Translations under genes and position numbers: made by a program
Assembly: GCA_965230965.1 (NCBI GenBank)
Contig: OZ246401.1
Coordinates: forward strand, 434,001-498,000
Direction: 5' to 3'
Length of the DNA stretch: 64,000 nucleotides
DNA from: OLB23 sp965230965
GTDB taxonomy: Bacteria; Patescibacteriota; Microgenomatia; UBA1406; HO2-37-13b
Part shown: piece by piece, positions 42,669 through 51,674 of the stretch
Layout: the number at the start of each line of letters is the position of its first letter
Position numbering within the stretch: position 1 is the stretch's first letter
Notes under the pieces: model-generated
The model's input: only the letters and a program-made list of their open reading frames with translations
Told to the model about the DNA's origin: nothing
The model's database searches: none

Positions 42669-44342
42669 ATGGATGACGCGTCTGAAAATTTGACTCTTAA
42701 CAATCTCCAGCATCATAAAAAATTTCTTTACATAGGAGCAGTTGTGTTCGTGCTCTTTCTTGCTGTTGCAACAGCCTTTTTACTTCGCAGCCAAAGTACA
42801 AGTCCAAACGTTGACGACTCAAAGAATGTCGACATTCAGCCGTCACAAAATTATATTTTTCGTAATCCAGCAGTCGTCAGCAACAACAATCCATTAATAT
42901 CTGACAAAGATTTAGAAAAGGCTAAAGAAAAATTTGATAGCGATTTAAAAAAGTTTAACCTGCCAACTCCCACACCACATGTTGCCGAATATAACTATAA
43001 ACTTTCACCACAACTCAAAGGTGGCGCGCCTTCAAGTTTTTTGCCGTTCTTTGCAAAACCAGCTTTAGCCGCTGGCTGCACACAAATAACTGCACCAGCA
43101 ACGGTTGATGTCCACAAACTAAAAACACACATTTCAAAAGAGCTTGCACTTTCTATAGCAAAGGAATTGGGAGTGGAATCTTATGAAGCCTATGCAACAC
43201 CGTCGACCGATGGAGGTTTTTCATATTTCTTGGTTAATCCAAAGGAACCAGGGAGTTATGTTATTTTGTCAGAGTCAAATGGTAATTTTCTTTATCATCA
43301 TGCCATCACAGAAACCGGAAGTCCTATTGAAAAAGCATTTGCTGAGTCAAAGGCAACATCTCTTGCAAAGAGCTACTCATTTCTTAAGGGTCTGACATTT
43401 ATTGAAACCCTCGAACATACACAAAATTTAAACAATGCATTTTCGACACGTTTATATAAAGATTGGGGTGTTTATAATGTCGTCAATAGAACAAGTATCG
43501 ATAAATTAACTGATACAGAATCTGTCTGTGATATTCAAACTTCACAAGATACAAATGTAATCCAAATGGACTTAGCTATTGATGGCATCACAACAAACGC
43601 TACATCAAAAGTAAAACTCATCGATTCGACAGTGAAGTTGCCAAGCATCTCTCTTGAAAAAGCTCTCGCCGAAAATCCAGAATCGATTATTGCTCCGTAC
43701 GCGTTTGATGATAATCCAGATCTTATTAATAACGTAACTATTGAAGAGTCGGTACTCGCATACATTGATATTGGCATGGATATGGCGCAATGCGCATATG
43801 CACCAACATATATAACGAGTGGGAAAACGCAAACTGGGAAAAGAGTGGTTGCAGTGTTCCCCGCAGTTTCGGCAAAAGATTTAGAAGCACTTTGTGCAGG
43901 GCCAGAAAAAAAAGAATCACTCAATATTAAAGAAGGTGAAGGCACACATTCTACGGTGCAATATAAAACATACACAGTGCCTACCCCTACCCTTCCTCCA
44001 TATCCGACGGGTGGTTATGGAAAATGTTTTGGCTATCAAATTGATTATCTTGTAGATTGTCGTGACGCTCTAAATAATACTTGTAACGTCTTTTTAGGCG
44101 TGCCCTATAAAGAAGAAGGGGACGATGCATTCAATGTGTGTAAAGATGGCCCTCGAGCACCAGAAGAGTTTGCGTATTCAAAAGCCACTGGCTCAGATGT
44201 GTGTAAGCAGGTCTTTTTAGATGTGAATAGTCGACTTGCCTCCCAAAATAAGAAACAGATTCCGCTCGACAATTACTTGCCACCACAAACACTTATGCCG
44301 TCAGGAAATGTCACATGCCACTTTAGTGTGAATCCCTGCTAG
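42669..44342 (+). CDS. Large membrane-anchored extracytoplasmic protein with Cys-rich end
   Basis: A 557-residue protein with a polar N-terminus, one membrane segment (about residues 20-40), a helical linker, a large mixed domain, a Thr/Pro linker (YTVPTPTLPPYPTGG) and a terminal domain of about 110 residues with at least seven Cys (KCFGYQ, DCRDAL, TCNVFL, VCKDGP, VCKQVF, TCHFS, PC), probably disulfide-linked. No known family. Its TATAAC box lies six bases before the ATG. It follows the M56 gene by 19 bases, so it is a candidate partner of that system. Confidence 0.55.
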   Translation: MDDASENLTLNNLQHHKKFLYIGAVVFVLFLAVATAFLLRSQSTSPNVDDSKNVDIQPSQNYIFRNPAVVSNNNPLISDKDLEKAKEKFDSDLKKFNLPTPTPHVAEYNYKLSPQLKGGAPSSFLPFFAKPALAAGCTQITAPATVDVHKLKTHISKELALSIAKELGVESYEAYATPSTDGGFSYFLVNPKEPGSYVILSESNGNFLYHHAITETGSPIEKAFAESKATSLAKSYSFLKGLTFIETLEHTQNLNNAFSTRLYKDWGVYNVVNRTSIDKLTDTESVCDIQTSQDTNVIQMDLAIDGITTNATSKVKLIDSTVKLPSISLEKALAENPESIIAPYAFDDNPDLINNVTIEESVLAYIDIGMDMAQCAYAPTYITSGKTQTGKRVVAVFPAVSAKDLEALCAGPEKKESLNIKEGEGTHSTVQYKTYTVPTPTLPPYPTGGYGKCFGYQIDYLVDCRDALNNTCNVFLGVPYKEEGDDAFNVCKDGPRAPEEFAYSKATGSDVCKQVFLDVNSRLASQNKKQIPLDNYLPPQTLMPSGNVTCHFSVNPC

Positions 44343-44345
44343 GCT

Positions 44346-45563
44346 ATGTCACGACAGAGGCGCTTCTATTTCTCACACCTATACTTGCTCGGAGCAATGA
44401 TGTTTTTTTGGTCTTTGTTTGATGGGATGCTCGCCTATATAAGTCCACTTATTATTACAGAGCACGGACTTTCAAAAACCTACATGGGTTTTATTGTTGG
44501 GTCATCATCGATATTCGGCGCGCTTTTCGATATGATTGCAATAAAAATATTGCCCTCAACACACTATCGACGTGTCTTTCTTATTATGTTCAGCTTGTGC
44601 CTTGTGTATCCCTTTGTGCTTTTTGGTGCTCACACAACTGCAATATATCTCGTTGCCATGGCAATCTGGGGCATATATTACGACCTAAAAAACTTTGGCC
44701 TTTTTGATTATGTTTCTCAAAATACGACGGAAAAGGAACACGCTTCGAGCTTTGGCCTTATTCAAGTCTTGCAATCAATGGGATACCTTATCGCACCAAT
44801 AATGGTGAGTGCCCTTATTTTCGAAACAATAACATGGAAACCTTTTGCTTATGCGCTCATTTTTCTTGGGATATCTTTACTGTGCTTCTTCTTTCTTATT
44901 ACCAATCGACATGTCGTACACATTCGAGAAAGTTCAAGAAAACTAAAGATATTTATGAATATGCGCATGTGGTTTTCATTGGATCGTATTATTTTTCCTG
45001 TTCTTGTTATGACATTTGTGCTCTACCTTATCGATGCATTTTTCTGGACAATTGGACCACTCCTGGCAGAAAATTTTTCGCTACCCGGACAGCATGGAGA
45101 ATTTATTCTAACCGCCTACACATTCCCTGGTCTAGTTGTGGGATGGTTTGTTAATTCTGCAACAGGAACTTTTGGTAAAAAAAGAACAGCCTTTTTAAGC
45201 CTGCTGATTGGCTCAGTACTTTTGTCATTTTTTGTCTTTGTAGCTGCACATTATTATTTCGCACTTACTATTGTATTTATTGCATCGATGTTTCTTTCGC
45301 TCGCGCTCCCAGCCATTAATGGTGTCTATGCAGATTTCATTCAAGAAAAGAAAAAATACGGGGAAGAGGTTGAAACGCTCACGGATCTTTATACAAATCT
45401 TGGCTATATTGTCGGTCCAATTTCCGCCGGCTTTCTCGCAGATATTCTTGGAAATGCTGCTTCAATATCAAGCGTTGGTATTTTCGGAATAGTTGTGGCA
45501 ATTATTCTTATGATGACGACTCCTCGCCATATCGAGATACGAGAAAAAAATATAGCGGGATAA
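44346..45563 (+). CDS. Major facilitator superfamily transporter
   Basis: A 405-residue protein with 11-12 membrane helices in two halves. The first half has MMFFWSLFDGMLAYISPLIITEHG and a loop after helix 2 with KILPSTHYRR. The second half shows the typical long middle loop (RHVVHIRESSRKLKIF) and a repeated G-rich helix start. Substrate is unknown. It starts three bases after the stop of the large surface-protein gene, which suggests the same transcript, and overlaps the convergent MFS gene by 56 bases. Confidence 0.85.
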   Translation: MSRQRRFYFSHLYLLGAMMFFWSLFDGMLAYISPLIITEHGLSKTYMGFIVGSSSIFGALFDMIAIKILPSTHYRRVFLIMFSLCLVYPFVLFGAHTTAIYLVAMAIWGIYYDLKNFGLFDYVSQNTTEKEHASSFGLIQVLQSMGYLIAPIMVSALIFETITWKPFAYALIFLGISLLCFFFLITNRHVVHIRESSRKLKIFMNMRMWFSLDRIIFPVLVMTFVLYLIDAFFWTIGPLLAENFSLPGQHGEFILTAYTFPGLVVGWFVNSATGTFGKKRTAFLSLLIGSVLLSFFVFVAAHYYFALTIVFIASMFLSLALPAINGVYADFIQEKKKYGEEVETLTDLYTNLGYIVGPISAGFLADILGNAASISSVGIFGIVVAIILMMTTPRHIEIREKNIAG

Positions 45564-46695
45564 GACTCAGTGGCAAAAGACCAACAAAAAAATACGCGCT
45601 TCGCAGTGAGCCTTCTGCTAAAAATCCCACTACAGGATTAAGAAAAATTAATGACAATCTGCGAAACATGGATACCGATGAAAGAACCGTTGCTCTTTCT
45701 GATGAAGGAATCAATTTGTTCATATAGCTGCTCATATATTCAAAACGTGTAAGGCCGAAGCCGCCAGCAAGAAGAAGAAAGATTGAAACGGATAGTATGC
45801 TTGGATGCAGCGCGACCAGAAGAAAACTTGCACCGGTTACAAAAGCAGAAAAACGTAAAAAGTTTACCGGCCCACCAAGTTTTTTTTCAAAGAACAAAAA
45901 GTTCGCAGCAATAATTATTTGTATCAGTGCCAATCCTGCATGAAATACACCAAATGTTTGGATTGGCACATGCAGTGATTGTAATATCGGCTGATACAGC
46001 CATAAGACAAAATATGCAGCAGATGCGACAATGGTCGCATCTGCTGCAACCTGTCGTAATTTTTTATGTGAAAGAAAGTATCGCGTCCCCTTTATGGCGA
46101 TATCAAGATAGCGACGCGATTCTTTTGGGCCTACATGAATTGTAGGTTCACGCAATGAAAGCGCAATACATGCCGCCATTATTGACGGAATTGCAGAAAA
46201 TAATATTGGCGCCTGCAATCCAAAACGCGCAGCAATAAAGCTACCAACGAGTGATGACACAAGAAACCCACTCATACTTATTGCGTGCGCCTTCCCAAAA
46301 ATTGATGCGCTTTTTTCTTCCTCTCCGGCCTCCTTCAACGTGTCGTAAATCAACGCATTATCTGCGCCAGATTGTAATGCGACTCCAAGTGCCAATAGAA
46401 ACTCTGCAATAAGAAACACGGTAAAATCTGGCACAAGTCCATATAGAATTGACCCGCATGCAGCCGTAATTGCACCCAAAGCAATCGAATATTTTCTTCC
46501 TAAATAATCCGCAACAACACCTGTGGGGATTTCCAATAAGAAAATGCAAATCATAAACCACGACTGCAAAAGCTGGATTTGAAATTTAGAAATATGTCCC
46601 CAGTCAGTAAAAAATGGCACAAGAACACTGGAGAAAAAGTGCAAACTCAACAAAAATGTAAACAAATAATATCGGCGAATCATCGTATTGACCAT
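45508..46695 (-). CDS. Major facilitator superfamily transporter
   Basis: A 395-residue protein with about 12 membrane helices. The loop between helices 2 and 3 reads GVVADYLGRKYSIALG, the standard MFS motif A, better conserved than in its convergent neighbour. Substrate unknown; the form resembles drug-efflux members. The start chosen lies seven bases after a TATGAT box; a longer frame begins with codons that contain this box. The last 56 bases overlap the other MFS gene on the opposite strand. Confidence 0.85.
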   Translation of the reverse strand: MVNTMIRRYYLFTFLLSLHFFSSVLVPFFTDWGHISKFQIQLLQSWFMICIFLLEIPTGVVADYLGRKYSIALGAITAACGSILYGLVPDFTVFLIAEFLLALGVALQSGADNALIYDTLKEAGEEEKSASIFGKAHAISMSGFLVSSLVGSFIAARFGLQAPILFSAIPSIMAACIALSLREPTIHVGPKESRRYLDIAIKGTRYFLSHKKLRQVAADATIVASAAYFVLWLYQPILQSLHVPIQTFGVFHAGLALIQIIIAANFLFFEKKLGGPVNFLRFSAFVTGASFLLVALHPSILSVSIFLLLAGGFGLTRFEYMSSYMNKLIPSSERATVLSSVSMFRRLSLIFLNPVVGFLAEGSLRSAYFFVGLLPLSLIPLYFFLVSRYGEESSS

Positions 46696-46754
46696 GAGAT
46701 TTATCATACCAGGTGTTGTACAATGTCGTAATTATTAGTTCTCCTATTATTACT

Positions 46755-47297
46755 ATGTCAACACGAGAAATGGCCAAACTTTTATTACAAGATGTACATG
46801 AAACTCTGGAAGGTACTATGACAGGTGTTACTGATGATGTTGCCAACTGGCAACCATCTGGTAAGGCGTTGTCTGTTGGTGCTGCTTACACTCATGCTGT
46901 CATCTCTGAAGACATGCTTTTGGCAACAATGCTTGCACAAAAGCCCATGCTTATTGATCAAGGTTGGGCAGATAAAATGGGTTTGAGCGAGCCACATCCT
47001 GCAGTTACAGAATCATGGGAGCAAGATTTTGCCGCATGGACAAAGAGCGTCCGTGTTGAGATAGCAAAATTGCAAGAATATGCAAAGGCAACGTATGCAC
47101 AAACCGAGGCTTATTTAGACAGTCTCTCTGATGATGATTTCATGAATAAAAAGGTTGATCTTACCAGCTGGGGCATGGGTGCTGATTATCCTTTATGGAG
47201 ATTTTTTCACCGTTTTATTATTGGACATGCAGATAATCTGACTGGTGAAATTTCATCAGTAAAAGGTTTGCAAGATTTGAAGGGGTATCCTTTTTAA
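46755..47297 (+). CDS. DinB-like four-helix-bundle protein
   Basis: A 180-residue protein of the DinB/YfiT fold. A first His in AAYTHAVISED and two more in FFHRFIIGHADN occupy the places of the three-His metal site. Members act as thiol S-transferases or are of unknown role. The N-terminus MSTREMAKLLLQDVHETLEGTM is the typical first helix. The longer frame from 46713 includes promoter-like sequence. FTR1 follows ten bases after its stop. Confidence 0.8.
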   Translation: MSTREMAKLLLQDVHETLEGTMTGVTDDVANWQPSGKALSVGAAYTHAVISEDMLLATMLAQKPMLIDQGWADKMGLSEPHPAVTESWEQDFAAWTKSVRVEIAKLQEYAKATYAQTEAYLDSLSDDDFMNKKVDLTSWGMGADYPLWRFFHRFIIGHADNLTGEISSVKGLQDLKGYPF

Positions 47298-47306
47298 TTT
47301 TAAGAT

Positions 47307-48122
47307 ATGTTGCCGGCGTTCCTCATTACATTTCGAGAAGTCATTGAAGCATCGCTTATCGTAGCGACAATTCTTGGTATTCTTGTCAAGCTTGGACAAA
47401 CAAAAAGTATAAAAACGGTATGGCTTGCAACGGGTACGGCAACCACATTAAGTTTTTTACTTCTTGGACTCGGTAGTCTCTTTGGTTTTGAAGTACAAAA
47501 AATATATTCAGGAAAAATTGAAGAGTTGATTGAAGGAATTCTCATGATGCTCTCTGCTGTATTTATTACATGGGCGGTATTTTTCTTGCATAAATACTTC
47601 TCGCACTATAAAGTAAAACTTTTACAAAAAGTTAGAAAGACGATTGAAGAAGAGGAACAAAAAGGACTTTTTCTTTTGGTTTTTACCGCCGTCTTTCGCG
47701 AGGGATTCGAGATCGTACTGTTTTTAACAACTATCTACTTTTCCTCGAACCCGCAACAAATTTTTGCCGGCTTCGCAAGCGGCATAATTGGTGGCTTACT
47801 CATATCGCTTGCACTCTTTACAGCCACGCTGCGCATGCCTGTCTATTATGCATTCCGGGCGAGCAGCGTATTGCTTATTCTTTTTGCTGGGGGTCTTCTT
47901 GCTCGTGGTGTTCATGAATTTGCTGAAGCTGGGATTATCCCAGAACTCACAAAAATAACGCTTCCTCTCATTCCTGCTGGTGAGTCATATGCGGCTGAAA
48001 TGATAAAGGCTGTTTTTGGCATTACACACCACATGGATATTGCCCAGCTCACTCTTTACTCGGGGTATGTACTTTTCATGTACTGGTATGTATTCTTAAG
48101 AAAGGCTCAAAAAAAAGCCTAA
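47307..48122 (+). CDS. FTR1 family iron permease
   Basis: A 271-residue membrane protein with seven hydrophobic segments. Both REXXE iron-binding motifs are present: REVIE at residues 10-14 and REGFE near residue 132. Related EfeU/Ftr1 proteins take up iron, usually with EfeO and EfeB or a multicopper oxidase; none is next to it. The small Cys-containing protein that follows seven bases later is the only candidate partner. Confidence 0.9.
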   Translation: MLPAFLITFREVIEASLIVATILGILVKLGQTKSIKTVWLATGTATTLSFLLLGLGSLFGFEVQKIYSGKIEELIEGILMMLSAVFITWAVFFLHKYFSHYKVKLLQKVRKTIEEEEQKGLFLLVFTAVFREGFEIVLFLTTIYFSSNPQQIFAGFASGIIGGLLISLALFTATLRMPVYYAFRASSVLLILFAGGLLARGVHEFAEAGIIPELTKITLPLIPAGESYAAEMIKAVFGITHHMDIAQLTLYSGYVLFMYWYVFLRKAQKKA

Positions 48123-48128
48123 GAATAT

Positions 48129-48347
48129 ATGGCTAGAAAAAAACCCCGAACATTATCACGACACAAACTATTTCTTATTGCCTTTCTAGTAGTGATTTCA
48201 ATGTTTGGAGCGTTTGCGTATGTGAAGAAAAGTAGCTGTGCATTTGCCTCCGAGCCTCATACCTTAACTCAAAAAGCACTATGCCACAACAGACCTCTAC
48301 AAACTCCTACGCATGTGTGCCAACCTGGCTTGGCATGTAGAAATTAG
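48129..48347 (+). CDS. Small exported or membrane-anchored Cys-containing protein
   Basis: A 72-residue protein: basic N-terminus (MARKKPRTLSRHK), a hydrophobic segment (about 14-31) and a short outer part with four Cys (SSCAFA, ALCHNR, HVCQPG, LACRN) and several His. It could bind a metal, which fits its place directly after the iron permease, but this is inference. No family known. Confidence 0.5.
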   Translation: MARKKPRTLSRHKLFLIAFLVVISMFGAFAYVKKSSCAFASEPHTLTQKALCHNRPLQTPTHVCQPGLACRN

Positions 48348-48484
48348 CTCCACTTTTGAGTTCAACTTGATAACCTATAGTAAAAGTGATGTAATGCAAC
48401 ACCTACAAATCATCCCTTACGCTCGCGTACAAGGAAGTTTTGCAGGTATTCCATCCGTGCTTTGACACCAAAACGAGGGAAGAG

Positions 48485-48844
48485 ATGAACTACAATCGCC
48501 TTAGCGAGGCCACAATTGGCCTCATTGGCCTTGCTGTAATAGTTGTCATTGTGGCGTTGATCGTCAGTGCGTCAGGTAGTCGAAACTTGACCCTGACCGG
48601 CAACAACACGGCGACCATCAATGCTGGCGGGCGTCTGTCGCTCATGTGGATGGGTAAACTCTTCTACACCGTTGAAAAAGACGGGGATGAAGTGGTAGTA
48701 TCCAACATTGTTGACGTGCGACGAAAGCTGTGCGGCCCAGGCTGCACAATCGAAGCACCAATCGGATTCTCGACCCTCAAGGTCACCGAGAATTCCGACG
48801 GTACGATTACGGTCACGTGGCCAGGAGGGTTCTGGCAATACTGA
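48485..48844 (+). CDS. Small membrane-anchored beta-domain protein in a GC-rich island
   Basis: A 119-residue protein with one N-terminal membrane segment (about residues 9-28), then a Thr/Asn-rich stretch and a compact beta-type domain with two Cys (LCGPGC) and a C-terminal strand TITVTWPGGFWQY. Signals mark it as real: GAGG six bases before the ATG, a promoter-like TATAGT region some 100 bases upstream, and a strong hairpin terminator 24 bases after the stop. Codon use is GC-rich and unlike the FTR1 gene before it. It should lie on the cell surface. No family recognised. Confidence 0.6.
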   Translation: MNYNRLSEATIGLIGLAVIVVIVALIVSASGSRNLTLTGNNTATINAGGRLSLMWMGKLFYTVEKDGDEVVVSNIVDVRRKLCGPGCTIEAPIGFSTLKVTENSDGTITVTWPGGFWQY

Positions 48845-48867
48845 CCCACGGTGTCACAAGCACTTGG

Positions 48868-48894
48868 CGTGGGGCGGCTTCGGCCGACCCCACG
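48868..48894 (+). terminator. Strong intrinsic terminator of the GC-rich small gene
   Basis: CGTGGGG and CCCCACG enclose a second perfect stem CGGC-TTCG-GCCG with a stable UUCG-type loop. It is followed by TCATTTGCGTTTTATG. Confidence 0.75.
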
Positions 48895-48905
48895 TCATTT
48901 GCGTT

Positions 48906-49271
48906 TTATGTAAAGTTAAACAATAAGAACAGAATGCCTCCCACTATTACAAAAATCCCTCCAGCGAATCTCAATAAACTTAACTCCGTATCTCTCATCA
49001 TTGAATCTGTTTTCATTATCTCGTTGAGCTGACTTGGCCATATAAACATCATCAACCCCATGCATATAGGCACGATGCTTGCCAAGAGATTAGATGTGTG
49101 GGATTTAAAAATCATTGTGGCGACGATGGATAAGAACAGCACCTGCCACAGGAAATTCCAGACGATAAAAAATGGATATACATTCTTCGGAATCTTTTTC
49201 TTAATCTGAAAAAATCGATATATCGAATGCACAAAAAGAATGAGCGCGAAGATGATGAAGTACTTATTCAT
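48906..49271 (-). CDS. Hypothetical four-helix membrane protein directly downstream of tmRNA
   Basis: A 121-residue protein with four hydrophobic segments (about 2-18, 32-50, 60-78 and 100-120). It is strongly basic in the first loop (QIKKKIPKN). No family known. Its ATG lies two bases after the tmRNA 3' CCA, with no room for a promoter or ribosome site, so it must be on the tmRNA transcript and be released by tmRNA 3' processing, unless a start further in is used. Confidence 0.6.
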   Translation of the reverse strand: MNKYFIIFALILFVHSIYRFFQIKKKIPKNVYPFFIVWNFLWQVLFLSIVATMIFKSHTSNLLASIVPICMGLMMFIWPSQLNEIMKTDSMMRDTELSLLRFAGGIFVIVGGILFLLFNFT

Positions 49272-49273
49272 TT

Positions 49274-49672
49274 TGGTGGAGATGGGGGGAGTTGAACCCC
49301 CGTCCGCAAAGGTATTCTATAAGCGTTGTAGCTAGAAATAGCAGGTTTTTACTTCAATTCTGTAGGTAAGCTTGCAAACCTTGCAGAAAAGCCGATGAGG
49401 TTTTTTTCAACACGACAGCTCATCGAAAACATACCGTGCCATAGTCTATGATTTTCGTTCCCTAACTCAAGACGTTGCTAGGAAAGGGTAATACTTAAGC
49501 AAAATTGAATGCTAAGCCAGTTCGTGCCTTTGCAGGAACGAAACCGTCAGCAAAATCTTGATCAGCCATTACAGCAGAGAGTTTTTCTGCAGTTATGTTT
49601 TGTATTTAACGGATGACTCCGTTCTAGCCGCTATATAAAAGTACAATCTTCACGTCGATGCCCGACATCCCC
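49274..49672 (-). ncRNA. ssrA: Transfer-messenger RNA (tmRNA)
   Basis: A one-piece tmRNA of about 399 nucleotides on the minus strand. The tRNA-like part pairs GGGGATG with CATCTCC and ends in an encoded ACCA, with a T arm GGGGG-TTCAACT-CCCCC. The resume codon is GCA at 49590-49588, after the conserved ATAACT. The tag runs 31 codons from AEKLSAVMAD to TGLAFNFA and stops at TAA (49497-49495), about three times the common length. A TAAAAT box lies nine bases before the 5' end. smpB lies about 300 bases upstream on the same strand. Confidence 0.95.
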
Positions 49673-49701
49673 TATGGATATATTTTAGCATATTTAGATT
49701 G

Positions 49702-49968
49702 CTAAATAAAGCTAAGTCTAAATATAAAGACTGTTGCAGCACATAGAATGAAGGTTAAGAATATAAAAAGCCAGCTCGCAAACCTTGCTTGTTTTGTATA
49801 CATTTCCATCGGCATTTTTTCTTGCATTTCTTTAGGTACGCCCATCATGTTTACCCACATTAAGAAGAATTGTCTATACAGTGTCTCTGAGCGTAATATG
49901 ATGACAAAAGCAAAAGTAAAGATAGTGAGACCAGAGAGAAACATTGAAGTCAATATTAAAATATTCAT
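49702..49968 (-). CDS. Small two-helix membrane protein between smpB and ssrA
   Basis: An 88-residue protein with a hydrophobic segment at each end (about 3-24 and 63-86) and a polar, Met-rich middle (MWVNMMGVPKEMQEKMPMEM). Its ATG overlaps the smpB stop by one base (TAATG), a coupling arrangement, so it belongs to the smpB transcript. No family recognised. Confidence 0.6.
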   Translation of the reverse strand: MNILILTSMFLSGLTIFTFAFVIILRSETLYRQFFLMWVNMMGVPKEMQEKMPMEMYTKQARFASWLFIFLTFILCAATVFIFRLSFI

Positions 49969-50417
49969 TATGTTTTAATATACTCTTTCAATTCTTTCTG
50001 TATGCGACGGGTCTCGTCGCGATTTTTCTCAATCTTCTTTACTTCCCATGTTTTGCGGCCCTTACCAAGCCCGATTTCGAGCTTCACAAAGCCCTTTTTT
50101 ATATAACTCGAAATCGGCACTATTGTCAGATTGCCGCCTTGAGCAAGTTTTCCCCGTATGCGCTCGAGCTCTTTTTTGTGCAACAGCAGCTTTCTCGAGC
50201 GTTTGGGGTCATAGTTTTCTGGGCGCGAAAAATCATAGACATCAACATTTGCATTAAGTAGCAATGCCTCGTTGCCGACCAATTTTACGTACGCGCCATC
50301 AAAATTTATACCCCGTTTTTTTACCGACTTTACTTCTGCACCAGTAAGAACAATACCCGCCTCAAAGCGTTCAGTAATTTCGTACTCTCGTTGTGCTGTC
50401 TTGTTATGTCGCAACAT
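49968..50417 (-). CDS. smpB: SsrA-binding protein SmpB
   Basis: A 149-residue tmRNA-binding partner for rescue of stalled ribosomes. The OB fold shows YEITERFEAGIVLTGAEVKS, then NFDGAYVKL, then VYDFSRPENYDPKRSRKLLL, and GLGKGRKTWEVKK followed by the basic C-terminal tail needed inside the decoding centre. A TACAAT box ends six bases before the ATG. Confidence 0.97.
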   Translation of the reverse strand: MLRHNKTAQREYEITERFEAGIVLTGAEVKSVKKRGINFDGAYVKLVGNEALLLNANVDVYDFSRPENYDPKRSRKLLLHKKELERIRGKLAQGGNLTIVPISSYIKKGFVKLEIGLGKGRKTWEVKKIEKNRDETRRIQKELKEYIKT

Positions 50418-50456
50418 AATGCTATTGTACCAACAATCTTCGCTGTCTGTTAGAAT

Positions 50457-51674
50457 GTGAACGTGAAAGCCAAAATACAGCAGGCGCTATTATTCGCAGT
50501 TGTTTTTCTTCTTCCTACACAGTTTGGTAAACATTTTTTTCTTCCTTTTTCATTTGTTCATGGCGTTCGCATCGATTATCTTGCACCCACAGTCTATGCG
50601 ATTGATATTACCCTGCTTCTCCTTGCTCTTTTTTATATCAAGCCGATTAAGAACCACCTGAGCCAACACCTTCGGGTTCTTACAATGTTTCTGCTTGCTT
50701 TTGCCACAAATATTGCCTTTTCACCTGTTCCACAAATGGCACTTTATACGATCACACGATTGTTCGAGATCTACATCATATATGTTGTAATAGCCGATGA
50801 GAGAAAGAAAAATCTCCCACTTATTATTTCAGCGCTCTTATCCGGAGCCTTATTACAAGCCTCCCTGACAACGTGGCAATTCATCAACAAGGGTTCAATT
50901 CAAGGCCTTTTTTATTATTTCGGTGAGCGCTTTTTCTCCATTTCAACGCCTGGCATTGCAACAGCGAGTCTGAACGGAACTGAAATCTTGCGGCCTTATG
51001 GCACATTTTCACACCCAAACAGTCTCGGCGGATTCTACCTGCTTGTTTATGCACTCGCACTTGGCTTTCTCGCCAATACAAAACTATCTCCACCCACACG
51101 AATAATGACCATAGTTCTCGCTGGCATTTCTTCGTTCCTCGTCTTTTTTTCTTTCTCAAAAGCAGCAATCGGTGCATTTTTCCTCATAACTATTGTTCAC
51201 GCTATCTTGCAATTCGCATACCATCGTAGAAATAATAAGAAGATATGCTTTCCTTGTGTTCTGTCGCGTATTTTAATTCCGCTTATTTTGGGTTTCTTAT
51301 TCTTTCAAGCAAAAGGAGACACCTATTCAATTGACAAGCGGCTTACACTGATCGAGCAAACGCTTATCCTTTTTCAACAAGCACCATTATTTGGCGTAGG
51401 TTTTGGCAATAATTTATATCTTCAGGCTCAATTTCCTTCAAAATATCCTGAATTTTTCTTACAACCAGTCCACAATATTTTCTTATTACTTTTGCTTCAA
51501 GGAGGTCTCGTTATATTTGCTCTTTGTTCATGGATTGCTCTACAACAATCAAGCACAAAAAGAGCCCTGCTTTGTATAGCCATACTGATGACGGGGCTCG
51601 TCGATCATTATTGGCTTACGCTTGTACAAAATATGCTGCTTGTTGGTGTGGTTTTTGGAGCGCAGGAAAAGTAA
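50457..51674 (+). CDS. O-antigen ligase-like polytopic membrane protein
   Basis: A 405-residue protein with about ten to eleven hydrophobic segments. The Wzy/WaaL pattern is visible in the region RPYGTFSHPNSLGGFYLL and the later GFGNNLYLQ and VHNIFLLLLLQGG, with conserved Arg, His and Asn. Such enzymes ligate or polymerise surface glycans. The start is a GTG six bases after a TAGAAT box. Its stop directly abuts the stop of the convergent DUF5667 gene. Confidence 0.85.
   Translation: MNVKAKIQQALLFAVVFLLPTQFGKHFFLPFSFVHGVRIDYLAPTVYAIDITLLLLALFYIKPIKNHLSQHLRVLTMFLLAFATNIAFSPVPQMALYTITRLFEIYIIYVVIADERKKNLPLIISALLSGALLQASLTTWQFINKGSIQGLFYYFGERFFSISTPGIATASLNGTEILRPYGTFSHPNSLGGFYLLVYALALGFLANTKLSPPTRIMTIVLAGISSFLVFFSFSKAAIGAFFLITIVHAILQFAYHRRNNKKICFPCVLSRILIPLILGFLFFQAKGDTYSIDKRLTLIEQTLILFQQAPLFGVGFGNNLYLQAQFPSKYPEFFLQPVHNIFLLLLLQGGLVIFALCSWIALQQSSTKRALLCIAILMTGLVDHYWLTLVQNMLLVGVVFGAQEK

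Noticed and set aside
48572..48838. Minus-strand and alternate plus-strand frames over the GC-rich small gene
   Set aside because: No start signals. They exist because GC-rich DNA has few stops in other frames.
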